Source of the DNA: Lachnospiraceae bacterium
GTDB lineage: Bacteria; Bacillota; Clostridia; Lachnospirales; Lachnospiraceae
DNA: 46,183 nt
Assembly: GCA_017540265.1 (NCBI GenBank)
Contig: JAFYBJ010000045.1
Span: 1-46,183, forward strand
Direction of reading: 5' to 3'
How positions within the stretch are numbered: the stretch's first letter is position 1; the number at the start of each line of letters is the position of its first letter. This document shows, in pieces, positions 7,421 through 16,002 of the stretch. The notes beneath the pieces were generated by a model. It was not told the origin of the DNA, made no database searches, and saw only the letters and a list, made by a program, of their open reading frames with translations. Both the position numbers and the translations under genes were made by a program.

Positions 7421-10147
7421 TCATTCCGATATCCTCTCCCACTTATCCTTATCAAAGATATCATCCTTCACGTGATACCACTTTGCTTTATCATCCGGAA
7501 ACCTGTTTCCCTCAAGCATTCCGGAAGCGCCGGAATAAAGCACCTTTACACCGTTTTCTTTACCGGACATATCCACCATATTTCCGGTAAATGGATTCAC
7601 GGCATCTTTTACTATACCTTCAAAAGCTAATGACGGCGTATCCGCATTTGTCATGAATGTATCATCGGTATGAAGGCCCTCGGCATTAAAATCCTTATAT
7701 AAAAGCAGCGCGTTGACAGCTTCAAGATCGGTTCCGTCATCAAGCAGCAGATCTTCAAACTGTCTCATGTTTCTTCCGTGATCCGCAGCGATCACTATCC
7801 TTGTGTTATCATATACGCCTGCTTCACGCATTTTATCGAACCATTCTCCAAGTAGTATCAGCGCCTTTAAGTTTACCTGGAAATGTTCCACTGCATCATA
7901 GTAGGTTCCGCTCTCTTCCATTGTCCTTCCGTCTATGGTCATCGGAACACCCTCAAAATAATCACTGTTGTCCGTATATTCATTTATCACCAGATCCGGG
8001 AGCTGCATATGTACCGGATCGTGCGTCATCTCGTTGCAATATACTAAAAACGTATCGCCTTTATCATCCGAGAATTCAGTATTATCGACAAACCAGCGCA
8101 TCGCAAGTTCATCTTTAACATAATCCTCTTTATATCCCGGATTTATTATCCTGTCGGCTCTTAAGTACTGCCCCTCATCATATATCTCATCCTGTAAGAA
8201 AGCAGGCGCGGCCTTATAAAGTCCGTAGAACACAAAATTTCTTTCCATCATGGAATCCACCTCTTCCCAGCTGTACATACTGTAAAGCGTATCCTTCAGA
8301 TGAAACGCATTCACTTTATCCATTCCGTCGTAAATGGAATAATCCGATGCTTCGTTATAATTTACATAGGGCAGATCACATACGGTCACATCATATCCTT
8401 CATCTCCAAAAAGCTGCGGCATAAGTTTCAATGCTTCATTATGCTTTTCCCTCAGAGTAACATCGGTTCTTTCATTTATGGCATCCGGCGTATATTCATA
8501 TCCTCCGTACAAAGCCGGAGATCCCATATTCGTATATATTCCCATGGATGTGGTATTGGGATAATAAGTAAAACCGTCAAATTTTTCCTTAAGCTCCGGC
8601 CTGTATTCCAGCAGATAGGGGAAATAACTTCCCACCGCGGCATCAAGCATTATCACCATCACATTATTTCCCTCTGCAGACATACAGTATTCCTGCTTTT
8701 CTTTTCCCTGATAATCCAGATGTTCCATTGCGGCAAGAGCCCTGTTTATGCCTGCGGATTTATAGATCATAAAGATCACTGACGCCATAAAGACTGCTAT
8801 AAATACTGTTCCGGCAAAACGTGTTATCAGATCTTTTAATATAAATATCACTGCCGCAATTACAGCCAGTATCAGTATATTTTTTAATCTTTCCGTCAAC
8901 TCAAAGTGCGGCCAGCCCGATCTCCACACCAACATCTGCGTAAGGAAATCAACCCTCTCCGGTTTCAGCATGATCATATCCGCTACAGCCGCGGCAAACA
9001 CTATGATAAGAACTGTCAGATACATTTTTCTTCCATTCTCATCCGCCATAAAAAATATAATGCTTCCCCAGAGAAGAAATATTCCGGCATATACGCACAC
9101 AGAGAAAAATATGAATTCCAATGGCGACCTGTAATGCAATACATTTACAAACTCAAGCGGCGCGGATGCCACAGCCATAAGAGGTATGACGGCACCAAGA
9201 AATAATGTAAGAGACGCTTCCGTAAACAGCACGGCTTTTGCATCCGTCTTCTTTTCTGTCTGAACACCGGAGCATCTTTTTTTGAAAAACCGTGCCGATA
9301 CCTTTTCAAAACACAGTTTAAACAGAGGCATTATTATGATAAAGAAAACCAGGCCGTACATAAGCAGCGCTTCCCTGTCTCCGGAATTTAAACATGCATT
9401 TATCTTTCCCGAAGCATAAGTAAATACCGCATATGCAAAAGCTGCTGCACCCCTGCAGATAAGTGAAAATCTTTTTTTGTTTTTAACAAGTCCGTTTACG
9501 ATATTCTTTACAAGAGAGAAAAGATTGTTCATCGTCCAGTAAAGCACCAGACCCGACGGACTGCGGTAGAGCAGCACCAGAAATACAAGTGCCAAAAGAA
9601 CCGGCTGCACCCTGTCCTTCCATTTAAAACCTTTCGTATATACAGCAGTAGATATGAGATTTATAAAAGTCATGAGTACGGGGAGCACATTGACGGCGAT
9701 GCCTCCTATTGAAAACATCGCATCCTCCGCCCCCATATCCTTTATGGGGCCGAAGCCCAGTCCCCTTAACAGCTCAAGGTTTGAGAGGAAATCATATGCC
9801 GCAAGAAAAAACGGGATCTGTAAAAGAAGTGGGATACTGCCTTTAAGCGCATAAAGAGGTTTGTAGCCCTGCTCGGAATAATAAGCATTTAACATCATGT
9901 ATCTTTCATCACCGCTAAAATTACCCCTGATGTGGCTCATCCATTTTTCCATCTTCTTCTGAACATCCCGCTCTTTTGCCTGAATGGCATCCGCTCTCAT
10001 GTAGAGAGGAAGGACAAGTATGCTTATCACCATGCTGAGAGCTATGACAGCATAGCCGGCATGGCCGAAAAAGGCATTCATTATGGTAAATACTGCTTCG
10101 ATGATATATCTTACGGGCAGTATGATCACGTTGTATAAAACCTGCAT
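7421..10147 (-). CDS. YidC/Oxa1 insertase domain fused to an extracellular sulfatase-like domain (copy A)
   Basis: Residues 1-220 of this 908-residue protein match a Gram-positive YidC core: a helix ending VLPLYMRADAIQ, a charged cytoplasmic loop, the hallmark GSIPLLLQIPFFLAAYDFL, and later helices ending [19 protein letters not shown]. About seven more hydrophobic helices follow (near 230-247, 260-280, 307-330, 343-367, 375-394, 421-437 and 445-463). Their flanking charges place the C-terminus outside. Residues 495-870 form an alkaline-phosphatase-superfamily (sulfatase / LtaS / EptA-like) domain: Asp502 in VMVIMLD, a Thr/Ser-rich segment with a candidate nucleophile near Thr539 (IYTNMGSPALYGG), His709 in EMTHDP, and Asp789-His790 in AADHG. 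The family transfers phospho- or sulfo-groups; the substrate here is unknown. AAGGAAG precedes the ATG. Copy B at 17040 is collinear. A true YidC is about 250-300 residues, so the fusion is striking. Confidence 0.85.
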   Translation of the reverse strand: MQVLYNVIILPVRYIIEAVFTIMNAFFGHAGYAVIALSMVISILVLPLYMRADAIQAKERDVQKKMEKWMSHIRGNFSGDERYMMLNAYYSEQGYKPLYALKGSIPLLLQIPFFLAAYDFLSNLELLRGLGFGPIKDMGAEDAMFSIGGIAVNVLPVLMTFINLISTAVYTKGFKWKDRVQPVLLALVFLVLLYRSPSGLVLYWTMNNLFSLVKNIVNGLVKNKKRFSLICRGAAAFAYAVFTYASGKINACLNSGDREALLMYGLVFFIIIMPLFKLCFEKVSARFFKKRCSGVQTEKKTDAKAVLFTEASLTLFLGAVIPLMAVASAPLEFVNVLHYRSPLEFIFFSVCVYAGIFLLWGSIIFFMADENGRKMYLTVLIIVFAAAVADMIMLKPERVDFLTQMLVWRSGWPHFELTERLKNILILAVIAAVIFILKDLITRFAGTVFIAVFMASVIFMIYKSAGINRALAAMEHLDYQGKEKQEYCMSAEGNNVMVIMLDAAVGSYFPYLLEYRPELKEKFDGFTYYPNTTSMGIYTNMGSPALYGGYEYTPDAINERTDVTLREKHNEALKLMPQLFGDEGYDVTVCDLPYVNYNEASDYSIYDGMDKVNAFHLKDTLYSMYSWEEVDSMMERNFVFYGLYKAAPAFLQDEIYDEGQYLRADRIINPGYKEDYVKDELAMRWFVDNTEFSDDKGDTFLVYCNEMTHDPVHMQLPDLVINEYTDNSDYFEGVPMTIDGRTMEESGTYYDAVEHFQVNLKALILLGEWFDKMREAGVYDNTRIVIAADHGRNMRQFEDLLLDDGTDLEAVNALLLYKDFNAEGLHTDDTFMTNADTPSLAFEGIVKDAVNPFTGNMVDMSGKENGVKVLYSGASGMLEGNRFPDDKAKWYHVKDDIFDKDKWERISE

Positions 10148-10341
10148 TTTATGATCTTCCTTATTGTGGATTACATAACATAAGTACTATATATACTTTT
10201 ATTCACATTTTATTAATATTTTGTTTTGTGAACGTTTATTTTTAACTCACCGAATCTACATTTTTATCGGTTATTATAAGACCATCGAAAGCGAGAGATG
10301 ATCTCATAGAAAAGCCAATTACAAAACTTTTTCATAATTTT

Positions 10342-10401
10342 TGCCGGGTGGGTTGAATACCTGCCCGGCATCCTCCCTTTTATGGGGCATTTTTTATTTT
10401 T
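10342..10401 (+). promoter_or_regulatory. Leader of the TraX-family gene with two mutually exclusive hairpins
   Basis: TGCCGGG (10342-10348) pairs with CCCGGCA (10364-10370). The segment TGCCC (10362-10366), part of that second arm, can instead pair with GGGCA (10385-10389), which is followed directly by TTTTTTATTTTT and the start codon at 10402. This has the form of an attenuator, but the second stem is only about 5 bp. The rest of the 10148-10401 spacer is AT-rich, and I recognise no riboswitch in it. Confidence 0.35.
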
Positions 10402-11157
10402 ATGACTGACCGGCTCACTTCATACTTAAAGAAAATCTCATTTATAAACGGCGCTGCCCTTAAATGGATAGCGGTGATCACAATGCTCATCGATCACTTT
10501 GCCATTGCTGTTTTTATCTCCATGCGCATCCCCCACGGAAAGATGGATATCTACAACACCCTCCGTTCCATCGGACGCATTGCCTTTCCCATATATATAT
10601 TCCTTTTATGTGAAGGCTTCCGCCACACAAAGAACATAAAAAAATATCTTTTCCGACTTTTTATATTTGCTCTTGTGTCCGAGATCCCTTTTGATCTGGC
10701 GGTTTACGGCAAAATCTGGTCCTACAGGACGCAGAATGTCTTTTTTACATTGTTTTTGGGCCTCGCCGCGATCACATTATGCCGGAAGATAAAGCATTAT
10801 CTTGAAACATCGCCCAATATCACATATGAATATGCCGATATGTTTTACCGTATCATATTCACTGTTATCGTGGCACTTACCGCCATCTTCGCGGAACTGT
10901 TAAAAACCGATTACGGCCCGGTGGGTATACTTGCCATCATCTCAGCTTCTCTATTCCCCTTATACCCCAAAATATCAATGATACCCTGCTGTACCGCCCT
11001 GCTTTTATCCGGCAAGCTGGAGAAATGGGCATTCCTCGCCCTGATACCCATCTTTTTCTACAATGGCAAACGGGGCCGGCAGTTTAAGTATTTCTTCTAT
11101 GCCGTATACCCCCTGCACCTGCTCATATTTTTTCTTATCAGATATTATCTTCTTTAA
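10402..11157 (+). CDS. TraX-family integral membrane protein
   Basis: This 251-residue polytopic protein has about eight hydrophobic helices. The N-terminal pattern GAALKWIAVITMLIDHFA, the Arg-rich RSIGRIAFPIYIFLLCEGF, and the later EIPFDLAVYGK and QNVFFTLFLGL are hallmarks of the TraX family, which is named for the F-plasmid pilin N-acetylase. Chromosomal members in Firmicutes are not conjugation genes. They share an acyltransferase-like membrane fold, and their substrates are not established. The gene runs opposite to its neighbours and ends convergently with whiA, overlapping it by 20 nt with no terminator between. There is no strong ribosome site within 12 nt of the ATG, and the leader ends in a T-rich run. 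Confidence 0.85.
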   Translation: MTDRLTSYLKKISFINGAALKWIAVITMLIDHFAIAVFISMRIPHGKMDIYNTLRSIGRIAFPIYIFLLCEGFRHTKNIKKYLFRLFIFALVSEIPFDLAVYGKIWSYRTQNVFFTLFLGLAAITLCRKIKHYLETSPNITYEYADMFYRIIFTVIVALTAIFAELLKTDYGPVGILAIISASLFPLYPKISMIPCCTALLLSGKLEKWAFLALIPIFFYNGKRGRQFKYFFYAVYPLHLLIFFLIRYYLL

Positions 11158-11800
11158 CTTCTCCAGCCAGTTCCTTTATCCTTCTCAGCCTGTGGTTGAT
11201 GCCTGACTTTCCGAGTGGCGGATCCATGAGCCTTCCAAGCTCTTCTATTGAGGCTTCCGGATGATCGAGCCTGGCTTCCGCAGTCTTTTTTAAATCTTCC
11301 GGAAGAGATGCATAAAGCCCATTTTCCTTTAAGCGCTGTATATCCTCTATCTGCTTCATTGCGGCCTTTACTATCTTTCCCGCATTGGCCGTGTCGCAGT
11401 TAACGGCTCTGTTCACGGCACCGCGCAGTTCCTTCTCTATGCGCATGTTTTCAAATATCATAAGCTGTCTGTGAGCGCCTATTATATTTAAAAACTCAGC
11501 TATGCCGTCGCCTTCCTTTATATAAACGATATAACGTTCTTTCCTCACCATCATATGCGCTGTGATTTCAAAACTTTCCAGCAATGCTTTAAGCTGCAGC
11601 GCCTGTTTTTCGCTCCTGCAGGAAAATTCCAGGTGATATTTTTTCCCGGGATCACCCATTGAGCCGCTTGTCAGAAAAAAAGAGGCAAGCAGTTCCCTGC
11701 GCTCTTTTATATCCTCCGGCACAGTATCCAGACTGATATCCGGAGGGAGCACATTAACACGTTCGCCTACTTCTTTCTTTATGTCTCCCGTAAATGACAT
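11138..11800 (-). CDS. whiA: WhiA-family DNA-binding protein, shortened
   Basis: WhiA is a sporulation/cell-division regulator with a LAGLIDADG-homing-endonuclease-like fold plus a C-terminal helix-turn-helix. This copy has 220 residues; the family is usually about 300-320. It keeps the canonical start MSFTGDIKKEVGER and then jumps almost directly to the second half-domain (RRELLASFFLTSGSM, YHLEFSCRSE). The helical linker INRAVNCDTAN-type region follows (here VNRAVNCDTANAGKI), then the HTH region near 175-215 (EASIEELGRLMDPP, GKSGINHRLRRIKE). Roughly the first LAGLIDADG-like repeat is absent. No stop or frameshift was seen, so this looks like a real in-frame shortened form. It starts 3 nt after the acyltransferase stop (TAG-ATC-ATG) and is the last gene of the array. 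Confidence 0.9.
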   Translation of the reverse strand: MSFTGDIKKEVGERVNVLPPDISLDTVPEDIKERRELLASFFLTSGSMGDPGKKYHLEFSCRSEKQALQLKALLESFEITAHMMVRKERYIVYIKEGDGIAEFLNIIGAHRQLMIFENMRIEKELRGAVNRAVNCDTANAGKIVKAAMKQIEDIQRLKENGLYASLPEDLKKTAEARLDHPEASIEELGRLMDPPLGKSGINHRLRRIKELAGEVKEDNI

Positions 11801-11803
11801 GAT

Positions 11804-13099
11804 CTACAAATACTTCTTTACTATGGGAATACGTCTTAATATCCATGTTATTGTAAAACTTGTCAGGAAAATGATCGCTATCCATGCAAGCTCCGGCCAT
11901 ATCCTCACAGCGCCGGTAAGTTCTCCGAAAAGCTTATCTCTTATATTTCCGAAGAAAACGATCCTGTCGAGTATTGCAGGATGGAATATATAAATTCCCA
12001 TAACGCATCCGGATATGGAATTCAGCACCTTCTTTGTAAAAGGCCTGCAGCTCCTGTAACCGAAAAGAAGCTTTACCGTGGCAAACAGGGATAATGCGGC
12101 ATAGTATCTTCCCCATGAAAAATATCCCGTATATACCTTAACACCCTCTATATACGTGGTATAGAATTTCGTATTGTATATTATCACGCCCATAGCCACG
12201 ACCGTGACACCCCAGAATACAGGCAGGAGCTTCATTAATGTTTTCCTGTCCGCGCGCTTATGAAGGTAATAGCCCATTAAAGGATAAAAGATGGTGGTAC
12301 CGCCCGGCCAGCTCGCCGAAAGGCTGGCATTTAAAGTGTATCTGCCGAGGAAAGCTTTTTCCTCCATCTCCGGAAGGACCAGTTTGATCACGGTGATAAG
12401 GATCATCATGTATATGAAATCCGCATCCTTCATATTTTTTGCCATCGGTCTCAGAAAAGGAAGGGTTATGAGAAATCCCATATAGGCATAAAGATACCAT
12501 AAAGGAGCCACTCTCTCTTTTGAATAAAGATCCCCTATAAATTTAAATACATCCATAAGGGAGCTGAAACTGTCCCTTCCTGCTATGACATCGGAGACAT
12601 AATACATTAAAGTCGCGCCAAACAATACGATAAAAATACGTAATATACGCTTGCTCCAGATATCTTTTATCGATTCTTCTTTATCAAGCAGCAGCGCACC
12701 CGATATCATGAAGAACATCATGGGACTTGAAAGCGAAAAAACCGAAAGGATAATGAAAAAACCATAGCCGAAGCTTCCCGCAACACATTCCGAAAAAAGC
12801 TCATACCCTTCCGTATGGGAAAACAGAACAAACAATATCGCTACTATCCTCATCACATCCAGATAAATCTCGTGCTTTGGTTTCTTTTTTTTATGTGTCT
12901 GGGCAGGCTTCTCTGTCTGAACCTCTTCCCCGGTCTGCTGCGTCACGTCTGATGTTTCGATATGCAGCGTAAACTCACCCTCAGGCATGCCTGATGGATC
13001 TGCGCCCGCTTCAGCCTCATCCATATGAAGTATTATTTTTCCGTCGCGCGAAGTTCCGTGATAGCTCCGGACCTTCTGCACTTTTTCTTCTTTATCCAT
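11804..13099 (-). CDS. Membrane acyltransferase, Acyltransferase_3 (OafA/WecH-type)
   Basis: Residues 1-80 of this 431-residue protein form a polar, probably cytoplasmic extension ending in a basic patch (HKKKKPKHE). About ten membrane helices follow. The first holds the family signature YLDVMRIVAILFVLFSHTEG, with the active-site His in LFSHTEG. Other typical features are PMMFFMISGALLLDKEE and the ATLMYY and PLWYLYAYMGFLITLPFLRP stretches. The family acetylates or succinylates surface sugars and peptidoglycan using acyl-CoA. It lies between murB (45 nt upstream) and whiA (3 nt downstream), where many Firmicutes carry rapZ (yvcJ). A cell-wall or surface-glycan substrate is an inference from position only. 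Confidence 0.88.
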   Translation of the reverse strand: MDKEEKVQKVRSYHGTSRDGKIILHMDEAEAGADPSGMPEGEFTLHIETSDVTQQTGEEVQTEKPAQTHKKKKPKHEIYLDVMRIVAILFVLFSHTEGYELFSECVAGSFGYGFFIILSVFSLSSPMMFFMISGALLLDKEESIKDIWSKRILRIFIVLFGATLMYYVSDVIAGRDSFSSLMDVFKFIGDLYSKERVAPLWYLYAYMGFLITLPFLRPMAKNMKDADFIYMMILITVIKLVLPEMEEKAFLGRYTLNASLSASWPGGTTIFYPLMGYYLHKRADRKTLMKLLPVFWGVTVVAMGVIIYNTKFYTTYIEGVKVYTGYFSWGRYYAALSLFATVKLLFGYRSCRPFTKKVLNSISGCVMGIYIFHPAILDRIVFFGNIRDKLFGELTGAVRIWPELAWIAIIFLTSFTITWILRRIPIVKKYL

Positions 13100-13144
13100 A
13101 TTAAAAACTAAAACCTTCCCGTATCAATTCTATAGAACCAGGTA

Positions 13145-14059
13145 TTAGAAATCTCCAAGTAATATCACTTCCGGCTCCAGTCTTACGCCGGAATTTTTAT
13201 ATACACCCTCTTCAACCCTGCACATAAGCCTGTAGATATCGGAGGCTGTTGCTTTTCCCTTATTTACGATAAAGCCGCTGTGTTTTTCAGACACGCACGC
13301 ATCCCCTTCGGAAAGGCCCTTAAACCCCGCCTCTTCTATAAGCTTTGCCGCATAATATCCTTCGGGACGTTTGAAGGTGCTTCCGGCGCTGGGATGATCC
13401 AGAGGCTGCTTTAATACTCTCAGATTCTTAAGTTCTTCTATGCGTGCCCTTATGGCATCAGCGTCGCCTTTTTCAAGCTTAAAGCCCGCAGATACGACAA
13501 CGCCCCTCTTTTCTTTAAGCAGGCTGTGCCTGTAGGATAATGAAAGTTCGGAAACAGAAAGTCTCTGTACCCCGGTGACATTACCGTCGCAAAAGATAAT
13601 ATCCGCATATTCAAGACAGTCCTTTATCTCCCCGCCGTAAGCTCCGGCATTCATATATACCGCGCCCCCTATGCTACCGGGTATCCCTGAAGCAAATTCA
13701 AGTCCCGTAAGCGAAGCTTCTGCCGCAGTCATCGAAAGCTTTATGAGAGATACAGCGGAACCGGCTTTAAGCCTTTCATCTAAGATCTCTATCTTTTCAA
13801 ATCCACGGCCGGGCTTTATTATAACGCCTTTATAGCCGGAATCCGAGACCAGCACATTACTGCCGTTTCCCAGCACAAAGTGATCCACGCCCTTATCGGA
13901 AAGAAACTCTAAAAGCTCTTTAAGCACGCTCTCATCTTCTGCCGTAACGAAATATTCCGCGCTCCCGCCTGCCCTGAATGTGCAGTGAGGGAGCATGGGC
14001 TCATCTTTTTTTACGCATGCCTCCCCTGCGATCAGGGCCAGGCTTTTTTCAAGCTCCAT
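13145..14059 (-). CDS. murB: UDP-N-acetylenolpyruvoylglucosamine reductase
   Basis: MurB reduces UDP-GlcNAc-enolpyruvate to UDP-MurNAc with NADPH and FAD in peptidoglycan precursor synthesis. The 304-residue length and lack of the extra E. coli-type loop fit the short type II class. Visible elements are the FAD-binding VLGNGSNVLVSD (GNGSN at 64-68), the SGIPGSIGGAVYMNAGAYGG loop at 124-143, the SYRHS segment (Arg177), the catalytic proton donor Ser227 in HPSAGSTFKRP, and the C-terminal Glu297 in LEPEV. The start overlaps the glucokinase stop by one base (TAATG), so the two are probably translationally coupled. It is part of the hprK-glk-murB-acyltransferase-whiA run. Confidence 0.96.
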   Translation of the reverse strand: MELEKSLALIAGEACVKKDEPMLPHCTFRAGGSAEYFVTAEDESVLKELLEFLSDKGVDHFVLGNGSNVLVSDSGYKGVIIKPGRGFEKIEILDERLKAGSAVSLIKLSMTAAEASLTGLEFASGIPGSIGGAVYMNAGAYGGEIKDCLEYADIIFCDGNVTGVQRLSVSELSLSYRHSLLKEKRGVVVSAGFKLEKGDADAIRARIEELKNLRVLKQPLDHPSAGSTFKRPEGYYAAKLIEEAGFKGLSEGDACVSEKHSGFIVNKGKATASDIYRLMCRVEEGVYKNSGVRLEPEVILLGDF

Positions 14060-15000
14060 TAAGACAGCACCAGCCTTGCTGCACCATAGATGCCTGCATC
14101 ATTTCCAAGCTCTGCAAGCGTGAATTTTGCATCCGAACATCCATGGAAAACAAATTTCTTATAATTCTTCTCTATATAATCAAAGAGCACGGGACCTGCC
14201 TTCGAAACACCTCCGCCTATAACAAACGCTTCGGGATTTACCACACATGCCACTGCGGCAAGACCCTTGCCGAGATATTCTCCGAACTGCTCCGCTATCT
14301 CCTCTGCCACCTTATCTCCCGCCTTCACGGCATCAAATACAGTCTTTGCGGAAATATTGGAAGCAGCTCTTAAACTGCTTGGTGCATCATCCTTTTCAAG
14401 ACGCCTCTTTGCAAGCCTTACCACACCGGTAGCGGATGCATACTGCTCAAGGCAGCCGCTGTTCCCGCAGCCGCAGGTATCGGGCTCTCCGTCCACTATG
14501 TGCATATGCCCTATCTCGCCTCCCGCACCTGTGGAACCGGTAAGTATCCTGCCGTCGATTATGACACCGCCGCCCACTCCTGTTCCGAGGGTTACCATCA
14601 CAAGGCTGTTAAAACCTTTTCCGCCGCCCTTCCACATTTCCCCGAGAGCGGCCACATTTGCATCATTTCCGGCCTCAACCCTGATGCCGTCCAATAGTTT
14701 TCCAAGCTCTTCTTTTACGGAAAAGACCCCCCAGCCAAGATTCGGAGCCTTAAATACGGTTCCGTCTCCGCCCACGGGTCCCGGCACGCCTATACCTGTT
14801 CCTGCCACATCCGGAGCGCTTATGCCTTTCTCATTCATCTTTGCCTTAATGGAAGCGGCAATATCCGGAAGTATAAACTTTCCGCCTTCATCTTTTCTGG
14901 TAACGATCTCCCATTTTTCGAGAACATTTCCTTCCCTGTCAAAAAGCCCCATCTTAACAGTGGTGCCGCCCAGATCAACTCCGAAAATATATTCAGACAT
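14059..15000 (-). CDS. glk: ROK-family glucokinase
   Basis: This 313-residue cytoplasmic sugar kinase phosphorylates glucose to glucose-6-phosphate with ATP. It has the N-terminal phosphate loop FGVDLGGTTVKMG (residues 6-18), the catalytic Asn112-Asp113 in GNDANVAALGE, the glycine-rich TLGTGVGGGVIIDG, and the ROK zinc site: GEIGHMHI (His165) with CGCGNSGCLEQYAS (Cys176, Cys178, Cys183). No N-terminal helix-turn-helix is present, so it is a kinase rather than a NagC/XylR-type repressor. It begins 2 nt after the hprK stop with GGAGG about 7 nt upstream. The pairing with hprK links glucose entry to carbon catabolite control. Confidence 0.95.
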   Translation of the reverse strand: MSEYIFGVDLGGTTVKMGLFDREGNVLEKWEIVTRKDEGGKFILPDIAASIKAKMNEKGISAPDVAGTGIGVPGPVGGDGTVFKAPNLGWGVFSVKEELGKLLDGIRVEAGNDANVAALGEMWKGGGKGFNSLVMVTLGTGVGGGVIIDGRILTGSTGAGGEIGHMHIVDGEPDTCGCGNSGCLEQYASATGVVRLAKRRLEKDDAPSSLRAASNISAKTVFDAVKAGDKVAEEIAEQFGEYLGKGLAAVACVVNPEAFVIGGGVSKAGPVLFDYIEKNYKKFVFHGCSDAKFTLAELGNDAGIYGAARLVLS

Positions 15001-15002
15001 GT

Positions 15003-15938
15003 TTATTCCTCCTTCTGCCTTTCTGCCATTGAGGCCTGTATACGCTTGTAAAGTTCTTCTGCTGCATTATAGCCCATCTTCTTCTGACGATGGTTTACTG
15101 CTGCCGATTCACATATCACAGCCAGATTTCGTCCCGGTCTTATGGGTATCGTATGGCTTACCACCCTGTTTCCAAGATATTCAGTGTATTCCTCCTCAAG
15201 TCCCATCCTGTCATATTCCTGATCCTTTGACCAGTCCTTTAATTTTATGACAAGATCTATTTCCTGATCGTCCTTTACGCTGGAAACACCGAACATCTGC
15301 TTCACATCCACGATGCCTATGCCCCTTATCTCTATGAGGTGCTTAGTAACCTCCGGAGCACTTCCGATCAGCGTATCCTCAGATACCTTTCTTATCAGCA
15401 CGGCATCATCACTGACAAGACGGTGACCTCTCTTTATAAGCTCTATGGCCGCCTCACTCTTACCGATGCCGCTCTCTCCCGTGATGAGCACTCCCTCACC
15501 GTAGATATCCACAAGCACCCCGTGAACCTGGATACAGGGCGCCAGCTTTGCGTTAAGCCACCTGATGGCCTGCGCCATGAATGAGGATGTAGCCTTTGAA
15601 GTACCAAGAAGCGGCACTCCGTATTTTACGGCAAGCTCCCTGAAAACCGGATCCGGCTTTAAATCCCTGCAGAAAATGAATGCCGGTGTCTGGTGATTCA
15701 GTATCGCATTGCAGATCTCCAGCTTCCTTTCCGGATCAAGGGACATGATGTAGGTATACTCCACAAAACCCATTATCTGCAGACGAGTGGAATCGTAATG
15801 CTCAAAATATCCGGTAAGCTGTATGCCGGGACGGTTTATATCCGGCTGTGTGATCTTTATCTTTGAGATATCGATCTCCTCGGTGAGATTTGTCATTTTA
15901 AATTTATCTATCAGTCTCTGTAACCCTATACTCTCCAT
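15003..15938 (-). CDS. hprK: HPr kinase/phosphorylase
   Basis: HprK phosphorylates HPr on its regulatory Ser and reverses the reaction by phosphorolysis. It is the sensor for carbon catabolite repression in low-GC Gram-positives. The 311 residues match the family length. The N-terminal MurF-like domain spans about 1-130. The C-terminal kinase has His139 in VHGVLVDIYGEG, Walker A GESGIGKS at 154-161, Asp177-Asp178 in HRLVSDDAV, and the signature LIEIRGIGIVDVKQMFG at 201-217. AAAGGAGG stands just upstream of the start. It is followed at 2 nt by glucokinase. The 98-nt spacer upstream holds a hairpin repeat and a TAAAATATACT stretch that could be a -10 region, so hprK may start a transcript of its own. 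Confidence 0.96.
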   Translation of the reverse strand: MESIGLQRLIDKFKMTNLTEEIDISKIKITQPDINRPGIQLTGYFEHYDSTRLQIMGFVEYTYIMSLDPERKLEICNAILNHQTPAFIFCRDLKPDPVFRELAVKYGVPLLGTSKATSSFMAQAIRWLNAKLAPCIQVHGVLVDIYGEGVLITGESGIGKSEAAIELIKRGHRLVSDDAVLIRKVSEDTLIGSAPEVTKHLIEIRGIGIVDVKQMFGVSSVKDDQEIDLVIKLKDWSKDQEYDRMGLEEEYTEYLGNRVVSHTIPIRPGRNLAVICESAAVNHRQKKMGYNAAEELYKRIQASMAERQKEE

Positions 15939-16002
15939 TGAAAACCTCCTTTACACATAGCATCAGTATATTTTACACTTTTTTCCCTTTTTTTTCGAGC
16001 AG

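Noticed and set aside
10148-10341. A riboswitch upstream of the TraX-family gene
   Set aside because: I could not match the conserved cores of c-di-GMP, purine, TPP, SAM or preQ1 riboswitches; only simple hairpins are visible.
14267-15250. A long plus-strand frame (327 codons) opposite glucokinase and hprK
   Set aside because: It is antisense to two clear genes, Pro/Ser-rich as expected from the reversed codons, and shows no domain.
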